This document shows, piece by piece, positions 55,500 through 64,000 of a stretch of DNA of 64,000 nucleotides; the stretch's first letter is position 1; every line of letters starts with the position of its first letter. The notes under the pieces are model-generated. The model was not told the DNA's origin, did no database searches, and saw only the letters and a program-made list of their open reading frames with translations. The position numbers were made by a program, and so were the translations under genes. Source of the DNA: Portulaca oleracea (lineage: Eukaryota; Streptophyta; Magnoliopsida; Caryophyllales; Portulacaceae); contig CM055871.1 of assembly GCA_029582165.1 (NCBI GenBank), positions 26,432,802-26,496,801 of the forward strand, given 5' to 3'.

Positions 55500-55870
55500 G
55501 ATTCACACTACCATCGAAGGTAGGAGGCTCAACTCGGAGGTCGCCTAAATCATCTTGGAGCCTTTAAGGAGGAGGCGTCATCTGAGCTTTCAACAAATCC
55601 AACCTCATCAAAGTCGATACGACCTCGAGCGCTATGAAGGGGAGATCCACCTCGGACGAGAGGAGTAGGACCACCAATTCGTCGTATAGGTGGTGGTTGA
55701 GGAATTTCCTCAACTCTCCTTGGAACTTGAAGGCGTAGAGCTTCAATTGATCCCACCAATTGACCAATTTGTCTTTGAGGCATACTTTGATTGTTCACAA
55801 CCAATTGTTGGCTACCTGCAAGTCGTTGCAACATTTGTTCGATTTTAATTTAGGATTGGGAAGTGAGGTT
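55500..55870 (-). pseudogene. gypsy gag N-terminal fragment
   Basis: The frame 55834-55550 reads MLQRLAGSQQLVVNNQSMPQ and continues 'RQIGQLVGSIEALRLQVPRR', parallel to the gag start at 49319-49531 ('PITQQLIVNSQGAIQRQLQSLEG'). It continues into the core fragment beyond the insertion. Confidence 0.75.
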
Positions 55871-56396
55871 GGGAGGGGGAGTTTTTTCGTTCGCCCATTT
55901 GACTAGATGACAAGGGCATTTTGTGGAGTTATGAGATTTGATAGGCTAAGGTAAAGATGATCAGATGATGTTTAGATTCTTTCGTAGTTAGGGATTTTGT
56001 GGAGTTTTTATAGGCTAATTTTTGTGGGGAATATGGGGTGTTTGTGGCAATGGGAGTGCAGAAATACAAGGAAGCGTATCACCAAGCACCAATATTAACG
56101 ATACAAGGTTCACCACACAAAATCAAGCTCCAAGTTCAACAAAGTCAACTTCTAAAGAGTGCCTCCATGGCTGCCCAGAAAATTTCCAACATAAACTCAT
56201 ATTCAAACGAAACCCACAACTCAAACCTTCTCCAAACAACACTAAACTTCTATCACAATAAGATATGGTAACAATACACCCAAATCAACCCAAAAGCATA
56301 AACTTTTGGCACCCATGCACAACCAAATCAACACCATGAACAATAGAGCATGAAGAAGTTCTCAAAATCAAGCAAACAACATGAGTTCTACACCAA

Positions 56397-56408
56397 GCTC
56401 TGATACCA
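56397..56408 (-). other. Primer binding site of the third gypsy element
   Basis: GCTCTGATACCA is the exact complement of TGGTATCAGAGC, three bases from the LTR start at 56411. Confidence 0.88.
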
Positions 56409-56410
56409 AA

Positions 56411-57610
56411 TGATCTGTGGGGCATTAGGCAACTAAAATGATGAATAAAAGTGGCCTAAAGAGCTCTAACACAAGTAGCCAAACAACCCCAAACTAGTAA
56501 AACTCATTCACACACAAAGCCTAACTTTGTTGGATTTTTAAGCAAAAAGATTCAACAAGTAGATATCAAGGGGATATGTTCAATCTAATAAAGATTCCTC
56601 ACCAAGATTGAATTAGTAGGGTAAATGATGCATAAAGTGTTGGAAATAACGAACAATGAGATGGAAAGGTAACCACGGAAGATGGGGGATCACTTGGGTG
56701 GCTAGGAGTCGAGGGCAAGCCCGTCTCCCCTTAAGACTTATTCACTAGACCGTGAAAAGACTCAAGGGTAAAACCTAACTTCTTATAAGCAAAGTTACAA
56801 GATTTCTCAAAGGACTCAAAGAGTTGCTGCAGTCAACACCTTAAGAATGTGTTGAATGCTCTCTAGAAATGAAGGAGAAGATGAATGAGGGGTGTAGGTA
56901 AATGGTGAATTCATCCACCTTATATAGAGAACCTTTGGAGTCATAAGGAGGTCAAACCTTCCAATTGCATTTGGCATAAATATCCAAGGGATTTAGTTTG
57001 AATGATATTAATGAGAAATCATGACTGATTTCTCAGTCAATATCATCCAAAAACATGAGCAAATTCATTTCAACACGAGGCATAAATCATGGGATTTGAA
57101 ATTCAATCCTGACTATGATCAACACGGATCGTGTTAGATCAACACGGTCCGTGTTGTAGCCAACACGACCCGTGCTGGATTAACACGACCCGTGTTGATC
57201 CTGAGCACATTTTTCTTACTCTTTGGACACCAACACGGGTCGTGTCATTATGAGCACGATCTGTGTTGGATCCATTCTTTTTGTTAAGCTTGTTTTCGAC
57301 CTATCCGGTCGATCCTATGCTTATAACTTGTATGTTATGCCTCTTAACTCTTGAAATACTCCAACATAAAGGAGAACCTCCAACACCACTTGAATCTCCA
57401 ACGAATCCTTACCAAACTTGAAGGAAAGGGTAACCACTATTCAAGTTTTAAAGGAGATACTCAAACTCACCAATATGAATAATCGAAAGAAAATGAGATT
57501 TAGGATAAAGGTTTGTAAATACCCAAACAAAATTTTATTCAAAATAGCATAAGATATTATTTCATTGGGGAAGAGGGGGTATATATACATAGGGTTAAAA
57601 CCCCCGAAAA
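56411..57610 (-). repeat. 5' LTR of the third gypsy element
   Basis: It starts TGATCTGTGGGGCATTAG on the plus strand. A TATA-like CTCTATATAAGG (minus strand) lies at about 56924-56935. Upstream of it (to the right) are six 15-bp palindromes at 57121, 57141, 57162, 57182, 57232 and 57253. A second TATA-like GTATATATAC is at about 57579. The outer end is not clear because a copia fragment begins near 57616. Confidence 0.75.
57121..57267. repeat. Array of six 15-bp palindromes, gypsy LTR
   Basis: AACACGGATCGTGTT, AACACGGTCCGTGTT, AACACGACCCGTGCT, AACACGACCCGTGTT, AACACGGGTCGTGTC and AGCACGATCTGTGTT, spaced 20, 21, 20, 50 and 21 bp. Consensus AACACG-N3-CGTGTT. They lie in the region upstream of a TATA-like box, that is U3. 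Confidence 0.9.
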
Positions 57611-57615
57611 ACACT

Positions 57616-58480
57616 AGAAAAAATTCTGAAAATCAACACTAATTATGCATTGTGTCATTCACACTAAATTGAGAGAGTGATAAAGAAATTTAACTATTTT
57701 GATGTGACACTTATTAGAACTCCATATGACCCCAACATATCTTTAAAGAAAAACAAAGGTTTTAGTGTGTCTCAATCTAAGTATGCTAAAATTATAGGAA
57801 GTGTAATGTTTTTTATGAGCTTTACTCATCTTAATGTTGCTTATGTTGTGAGTAGATTGAGTCATTATACTCATAATCCAAGTCAAGAACATTGAAATTT
57901 ATCGTTTGCTTAAGTATCTTAAAGGTACTATTGGTTGGTGTCTGTATTTTAACAAGTTTCCTGCTGTTGCAAAAGGATATTATGATGCGAATTGAGTTTC
58001 TAACAATGATGAAGTAAGTTCTACTAGTGGTTATGTGTTTACTTTGGGTGGAAGGGCTATTTCATTGAAGTTTGCAAAACAGACTTGCATACCCTACTCT
58101 ACATGGAATCTGAATTTATCACTCTTGAGTTGACAAGTCAAGAAGCAGCGTGGCTTAGAGGTCTCTTAGTAGGCGTGATATTACGGGAAAAGCAAGAGAC
58201 ACCCATCTCTATATACCGTGGCTCGCAGACAACAATTGGAGTGACACATAACATTGTCTACAAGGAAAATAGGAGACATATCCATGTTAGGCATAGCACA
58301 GTTAGACCGTTGTTGAACACTGGTGTCATATCCTTATAGTATGTGAGATCCATATTTGGTGGATCCTCTCACTAAAGGATTGACTAGGCAAGTTGTTCTC
58401 GAGGCATCGAGGGGGATAATGCTTAAATCTATGGCTTTAAGAGGTATGGTGGATGCCCATTATACTAGTCTTCGAGATGC
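57616..58480 (+). pseudogene. Ty1/copia fragment: end of reverse transcriptase and RNase H
   Basis: It can be read from 'NYALCHSH-stop-IERVIKKFNYFDVT' (about 57640-57708) through YAKIIGSVMFFMSFTHLNVA. 'LKYLKGTIGWCLYFNKFP' (after a frameshift near 57893) leads to RNase H: 'SSTSGYVFTLGGRAISLKF' (about 58018) and MESEFITLELTSQEAAWLRG (about 58104). 'NRRHIHVRHSTVRPLLNTGV' and 'DPLTKGLTRQV' follow. Gag, integrase and most of RT are missing. Several frameshifts and stops are present. It belongs to a copia lineage different from the element at 6776. Confidence 0.88.
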
Positions 58481-58846
58481 ACTACGAACATTCTTCTCCA
58501 TGCGATGTTAGGTAGTGTTTTGGATATGTCAAAATCAGTCTCTCCATGAACTTCTATTCACGGGGGTAAGATTGCCTACTTCTGGATCCCTCATACCGCA
58601 TTCAAACATGTTTCCTCTAGGAGCTTATTGCTGTTGTTTTTCTATGGGGTTGATATGTGTTGTAGGAGTATCGATCAAAATCTTTCAAGTTCAAGACTTA
58701 GTTCACTTGTCAAATTGTTGGTTATTGCCTCACATCACTAATGTGTCAATTCAAATCAAAAGATATTGACGCCTAAACATCTGACCTATTTTTGGTCAAT
58801 TTCTTTTCCTATTTTCCCTTATATGCCATTAGTAGGGGCCCAGGAT
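58481..58846 (+). other. 3' untranslated part of the copia fragment with polypurine tract
   Basis: No coding region. AGGGGCCCAGGAT (58834-58846) directly before the LTR start is a plausible polypurine tract. Confidence 0.5.
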
Positions 58847-59260
58847 TGTTGGATATAGAGTTTGGTAATGGCAACAAGAGTGTGTTTTTCTTCTCTCTTT
58901 TGTTAGTATCTTTGTCCCACATTGGTATAATAATGGAGTGTTAAAGGGCCATTTCCAATATATTTGACCTTTTTGTCTTGGTTATTTTCATCAACAAAAA
59001 ACATAATCCTATCATGCTCCAAGTTATTGGCCACAGGTGTACGTGTCTAAGGGCTAGCCGAGCTAGCCTTGGGGAGCGACCTACATTATCAATTGGTGTT
59101 GAGGTTGAGTTGTAATCACTTTCAAGGCACTGGTTAGTCCACGACTCAGTTTTGTGTCCTTCCCGCAACCTCGATTCAACTATTATTTCCAACAAGAAAT
59201 TATAACTACAAAAATTGAAATCAAACATCAAACATGTGAAATTTATAGTCAAAACCTAGG
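58847..59260 (+). repeat. Probable 3' LTR of the copia fragment
   Basis: It starts TGTTGGATATAGAGTTTGG, a typical copia LTR start, at the expected distance after the coding region. The CA end is not identified; the next recognisable feature is a gypsy primer site at 59267. Confidence 0.5.
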
Positions 59261-59532
59261 TCTAAAGTTCTGATACAAAAATTTAGATGAACTTGTAGGA
59301 AAAAGGAAATTCATATTCTAGTTATAAAAAGCTAAATTTAATTCTAACTCTATAAGGGGGGGGGGGAGGGGGATTAAAACAAGCCATAATTTACTTGGAA
59401 TTGGTACAAGCCATAATTTAATTCTAACATGTTCTTAATCTTCTTAATACGCTCCATGTCCAACGGTGAAGGTGGAAATGATTGGTGTTGTTGATGCATA
59501 AGGTGATGAGAGTGTTGATTCTATATGCCTTC

Positions 59533-59541
59533 TCACACACA

Positions 59542-59587
<46 letters not shown>
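59533..59587. repeat. (CA)n(GA)n compound microsatellite
   Basis: About 13 CA units are followed by about 14 GA units. Confidence 0.92.
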
Positions 59588-59590
<3 letters not shown>

Positions 59591-59809
59591 TGACGTGAGT
59601 GTGATATAGAGAGGTATGAACAACAACATGGAATGCTTATAGAAGAAGAAATGGAGAAAAGGTATACGGAGGTTTATGGAGTTTGATTGAGTTTTGGAGG
59701 TTGTTGAGAGATATAGTTGTTGGGGACAAATGATACATAGTTAATTAGGATTATATATTAAACAACCAAATCTTTTAGTTGTTGGGCATTAAATTGGAGA
59801 TAGGAGTCT

Positions 59810-59958
59810 GACACGGTCCGTGTCAAGCTTGACACGACCTGTGTTAGGGCCAACAAGGCCCGTGTCAATCATACTCCAGTTCGTGTTGACTCTACTCTCC
59901 ACTTTCTTGCTCTCTGGACACGAATGTGGTCCCTGTTGAGTCCAGAACGATCCATGTC
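59810..59958. repeat. Array of six 15-bp palindrome-like sites, second gypsy LTR
   Basis: GACACGGTCCGTGTC (59810), GACACGACCTGTGTT (59831), AACAAGGCCCGTGTC (59852), ACTCCAGTTCGTGTT (59873), AATGTGGTCCCTGTT (59923) and AGAACGATCCATGTC (59944). Spacing 21, 21, 21, 50 and 21 bp, the same layout as 57121-57267. The later sites are decayed. Confidence 0.85.
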
Positions 59959-60000
59959 AACCATATATGTCCTACTTAGTTCCAACATGTATATAATTCA

Positions 60001-61850
60001 CTTATACTCTTAACATAATTCCAACATTAATATAACTAAACAATAAAATATTACAATTACATAAACATATAATAATTGTATTATAAAAAAGTAGTTTATT
60101 ATTTATATAAACATAAGAACATATGTCAAGAAAATCAAACGTCTACTTTATTGTCATAAATATATATTAACTTGTAAGAATCAAATAATTATTTCATTAA
60201 CTACATTATGACTAAGATAGAAGTTATAGTTTAATAAATGTACAAAAAGAATTTTTTAAAAATAAGTCAAAAACATGTTCATGGGAGGAACATAGCATGA
60301 TGAGTGAAGAAGATGAATTGATTAGTGCGATACTGCCATTGGTTTCATCCTAGCCGACTTGGATTGAACCTAATGTTCATACCGTCCTTCTTGACGGTTA
60401 TCATGTGTGATCCTTGCTTAATGCTTTGTTTGTAAGGCATATAGTATATAATACTGGTGGATGCATGCAAACTCTTCCCTGGACCTCCATTTGCCTATAG
60501 GTTTTGTGTATTGGATTGTCCTTTATTGGTGGATGCATGTATAAGGGTTATGGTTTACTGATTTCTAGTGTATCAAAATTAGATATTGTTTTAAATGATA
60601 CTTTATTTGCTTTGAATGATTGAGCTTGGCATAAATGGATTCATATTAGAAGATATTGTAAGTGTAGTTATTATAGTATAACATTTCCTAGTGGATAAAA
60701 AAGAGGGAAAACAATAAAATAATATAGTAAAGTAAGCGATCAAGTTCCACGATAGAAAAATGTTATGGGTATGGTCTAATGGTCAGTTTTTTGGCGATCA
60801 ACTACACTTTCATTTAGATTGATAATAAAGTTCAATACAATGTCAAAGCATACGTAAACATTTCAACAAACATCAGAACATGGTCTAACTCAAATATAAA
60901 TTGTCTTCCAATTCAATGCAAAGCATGGAGAAGAGTCCCACGTGGTTGTGCTCGGGTCGCTTTTATAGGAAAAGATAAGGCAACATTTTTTGATATTTAT
61001 CTTGCTTGAACACTTTGGACTTTTTAAGTAGAATTTAATTGATTGTAACAAACTATTGTCCATATAAAAGTAACTTTGGAAATAGTTTGATATTAATTGT
61101 TTCAAAGGATTCTTTCTCTATTTTCAATGATCACATTTTGAATAATTCAATTCATATTAAAAGATATCGCAGTTAGTCGCCTACAATCTATCTAGATTTC
61201 TTCTTATCTTGTGGAATGTAAATGTGCTTGTTTTGGCTATATTGGCATGTTCATGAAACATCTCACAATAATTATAATATAACTTTTTTTTATAGATATT
61301 TTTTAAGAAAAAAGAAAAGGATGGTGAATCAAGTGATCGTTTCCCACAAATGTCAAAAAACTATTCCAATTTGATGTGTATAGTTTGAGTTTGATATGAA
61401 ACAATCAAGTAAGATTATGTATTTTTCAAACAAATTTTAAAATTGATTCATTTAAGTAAAAATTTGAACAAAATATGTTTTTTTATGGGTCTCCAAAGAT
61501 CAGACTCTTCATAAACTTCAATTTAGAGGAAGATCGCCTACTTCTAATTCTCCCAAAATACGTTTGAATATATTTTCGACGGAAATGGCGATTAGTCCAA
61601 GGTAAGGACTCCTCAACCCATCTCTCCCTTCCAGGGTTCGAATTATAGGGGGAATGTTTCTTCTTATCAGTTGGAATGTTGTGGTTGTGGTGAGTGTGAG
61701 CCCTTCTTTCGGCATTGACATTCCCTGTCCCCGTTATTTGTAAGACCTGTTGAGTTAGTATTACCCTAAGATAGGGTTCAATGAGTTACTACTTACCTAA
61801 ATTAAAAAAAAAGTATTTTTTTATTGTAGTTTATTGTTGTATTATATTAT
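60001..61850. other. AT-rich DNA; possible copia gag-pre-integrase scrap
   Basis: At about 60550-60660 the plus strand reads 'SSVSKLDIVLNDTLFALND' then a stop and 'AWHKWIHI', resembling the copia region before the integrase zinc finger (…LWHxRLGHI). It is short and isolated. The rest shows nothing recognisable. Confidence 0.35.
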
Positions 61851-63880
61851 ACTAGTGTTAAACCCGTACTATGCACGAGTGTATTAAAAAGTAAATGTTT
61901 AATAATTAAAAAAATATTTATAATATAAATGAATATAAAATTTATAATGGAAACTCATAGGTGTAAATCGTATAATATATATTATTAGTTACAATATGTG
62001 TCCAATATAACCAAAACTATAGTAATGATAAATTTCGTAAAGTGTTTATATTAAAAAATAGACATTTATTATAATTTAAAGTCATATAAACAATTATTAT
62101 GTTTATAATTTATTGTTAAACATAAAGAAAAACTATAATTTTAAACTATAAACAAATTGTTGTATATAAACATAAAGAAAAAAAATAAATTTCATAAAAT
62201 ATAGTTTATATAAAGATTATTATATAAAGATTATTGTTAATTTAAAGTCATATAAAATATAAAGAAAAAACATAAATTATAAACAAATTATTATATATAA
62301 ACATAAATTATGTATATCAATATTATAATTATTTATATGACTTTAATATACCCGTGCATCAAACAATTATTGTTAAATTATAGTTTACATGACTTTAAAT
62401 TTTGTAAAGTGTTTATACAAACAATTATAACATTGATATACATAATTTATATCTATTTTTTCTTTATAATTTATCGTTAAACATATAAACACATAATTTA
62501 GTTTAAGTCATATAACAATTATTATATTATGTTTATATATCCACCAATGATTTATAAAATTGATATACATAAAAACAATATCGGGTATAACCAAAGCTAT
62601 TGACTTGGAACAATGTAAAATAGTTAGAACAAAAGATAATTGTCTTTCGCACAGTCCCACAACCTTCTGTCATCAAGGGCAAAACCATGCCAAAGCTATG
62701 CAATTAAGCTAGCAAAAATCAGTAAATACTTCGACTAAATTGGATAATATTACAACAAAATTAAGATAGTAACATACAAAATTGCAAGTGACGACATAAA
62801 TTCATAAATTAATGATAATTACATACAATAATTCCATTTATGATACATCTCTCCTTGTGACTTCATAATTGAATTAAAATTATCGTTGTCTTGTAAGTAA
62901 CCCTGCAATTATTGGAGCATAACTATAGTCTAGCATACCTAAACATTGAGCACAAATTCTGGAAAGCATGAAAAGATTATGCACATTCTTTATTACATTT
63001 TCAATGCATGTTTATTGGCACAAAAACTCCAACCAAAATTGTCATATCAAAAGAGCCTAGACGCCCATCATCAACGTCTAGTTGACCACCATGGTATTGC
63101 TGCCGCTTCCATATAGTCGTCAATATCGTTGAAAACACATTCGAAATTTAAAATACTCAACTCAGAGTGACATTCGAAATTTGAAAACACATCAAAATTG
63201 CTACATCGAAAAAGCCTATTCAAATAGGGTTTATCTATAACAATATAAAAGTATATATTTGAAATTTGAAATAATGGATGCAATAATGGAAAGCATAAAA
63301 AGATTATACACATCCATTATTTCAAATTTTGAATATATTACTTTTATATAATTATAGATTATAGATAAACTGGCTTTTTTTGTTTTGATGGAAAGGATAT
63401 CAATATATGGACAAAGATTAGAATTGTAGAGGAAATCAAATATTTTTGGGATAAGCCTCTATTTGTGTGGGATGTGGATGGATTAGGACGTTAGCTAGGA
63501 TTTTTAAGAGCCCTTCCCACGGTGCATGTAGGCCTTGGAGCAGACAATCCCAGCCGAATAGCCGGGACAAAAAAGAGCACTTCTAACCGCAAAACTGAAA
63601 AGCACTCCCTCTTCTTCTGCTTGCGTTGCCCAAAAAGCTCCCATTTTATTTTTTTTAAAGAAAATGAAAAACCAACTCCAGTAATTTCCAAATTCATCCC
63701 ACATACCCTGTTCTTTGGTTAGGTTAGATATAACTATCGCAATTTATCAAAATTTATCCAAATTTAAAACAATTCTCCAAAAAAACATCCACCCCAAAAA
63801 CATAATTTCCCAAAAAAAATCATAACTTATTAATCTAAACCTAAAATTAACCTAATCAAAGAACAAGGCCTAGATCTGTT
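61851..63880. other. Very AT-rich intergenic DNA
   Basis: Repeated ATAAACATAAAGAAAA and TTATTATATAAA motifs in both orientations (61900-62560) suggest a decayed transposon. An ACTAGTGTTAAACCCGTACT stretch with GCACGAGT (about 61850-61882) looks like a transposon terminal hairpin, and TATACCCGTGCATC recurs near 62348. No genes were found; frames at 63071-63313 and 63491-63722 show no domain. Confidence 0.4.
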
Positions 63881-64000
63881 AATTTTTGACATGACCCGAT
63901 AATTCAATCTAAACCCGCTCAAAAATTATGGATTATAAACACGATTTTCTCGACTTGAGCCCGGAGTATTTTAGTAGACCTATCAGTCTTTGACTCGACC
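63881..64000. mobile_element. Possible hAT-like MITE, cut by the window end
   Basis: AATTTTTGACATGACCCGAT and ACCCGCTCAAAAATTATGG resemble the GACCCG-rich sub-terminal sequence of the hAT-like MITEs elsewhere in the window. The other end lies outside. Confidence 0.3.

Larger units (their letters stand above)
51085..57610 (-). mobile_element. Ty3/gypsy element, pol deleted and split by a solo LTR
   Basis: From right to left on the minus strand: LTR (56411 to about 57610), primer site, gag N-terminus (55500-55850), a 3.46-kb insertion (52044-55499), gag core (51390-52043), then directly an LTR-like fragment (about 51085-51390). Protease, RT and integrase are missing, so a deletion joined gag to the 3' LTR. 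Confidence 0.75.
59267..60000 (-). repeat. Primer site and LTR of a fourth gypsy element
   Basis: GTTCTGATACAA (59267-59278) matches the complement of the tRNA-Met primer site at 10 of 12 positions. To its right lies LTR-like sequence with the palindrome array (59810-59958) and a TATA-like tract (about 59744), paralleling the LTR at 56411. No internal region survives. A G-run (59355-59370) and a (CA)n(GA)n tract lie within. Confidence 0.6.

Noticed and set aside
57121..57267. Evenly spaced palindromes as a CRISPR array
   Set aside because: Plant nuclear DNA, repeats of only 15 bp with 5-6 bp spacers, inside an LTR, and no cas genes.
61850..62360. Helitron with ACTAGTGTTAAACCCGTACT end
   Set aside because: No TC start, CTRR end or helicase could be established; left as AT-rich DNA with a possible transposon end.
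1..64000. tRNA, rRNA or organelle-derived segments
   Set aside because: No cloverleaf with A/B boxes, rRNA core or organelle gene was recognised; the tRNA-like 12-mers are retrotransposon primer sites.

Overview
This window is nuclear DNA of a flowering plant, most likely a eudicot. It is AT-rich, crowded with plant transposons (Ty1/copia, Ty3/gypsy, hAT, Tourist and Stowaway MITEs, an RTE LINE), and its one intact host gene has typical plant splice sites. The species cannot be named from the sequence.

Host gene: one intact-looking gene lies on the minus strand, 42667 down to 33339. Six exons join in phase into a 248-residue protein with one RRM and a Gly/Arg-rich tail, resembling the plant nuclear speckle RNA-binding (NSR) proteins. 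Exon 1 is separated from the rest by a 6.76-kb intron. That intron holds a Stowaway MITE, a SINE-like remnant, microsatellites and two inverted copies of a FAR1-type pseudogene that could fold into a long hairpin. The putative promoter (about 42950-43090) has three GGCCCA boxes exactly 12 bp apart, with a telo-box in the leader.

Layout: 1-6770 holds MITEs, a foldback element, an RTE LINE tail and a trinucleotide repeat. 6776-13910 is a complete but decayed copia element with matching TAACC target duplications. 14340-18780 is a nest of two sister hAT elements, two Tourist-like elements (one inside a hAT copy), a MITE with ~108-bp inverted ends and long TA/TACA arrays. 20640-22170 and 28600-32100 hold more MITEs. 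23137-27645 is a short non-autonomous gypsy element (minus strand, CTTTA target duplications) with gag and protease remnants but no recognisable reverse transcriptase or integrase. 33.3-43.1 kb is the host gene. 43.1-45.2 kb has a ~300-bp tandem repeat and Stowaway MITEs. 46150-60000 is a graveyard of gypsy elements on the minus strand (one with gag-protease-RT-RNase H-partial integrase, one split by a 3.46-kb probable solo LTR, one reduced to an LTR) plus a copia fragment. 60-64 kb is AT-rich with little recognisable content.

Most unusual signal: the LTRs of three diverged gypsy elements (23.6/27.3 kb, 57.1 kb, 59.8 kb) carry 15-bp imperfect palindromes at a shared spacing of about 21, 21, 21, 50 and 21 bp. 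The base sequence of the palindromes has changed between elements, while symmetry and spacing are largely kept.
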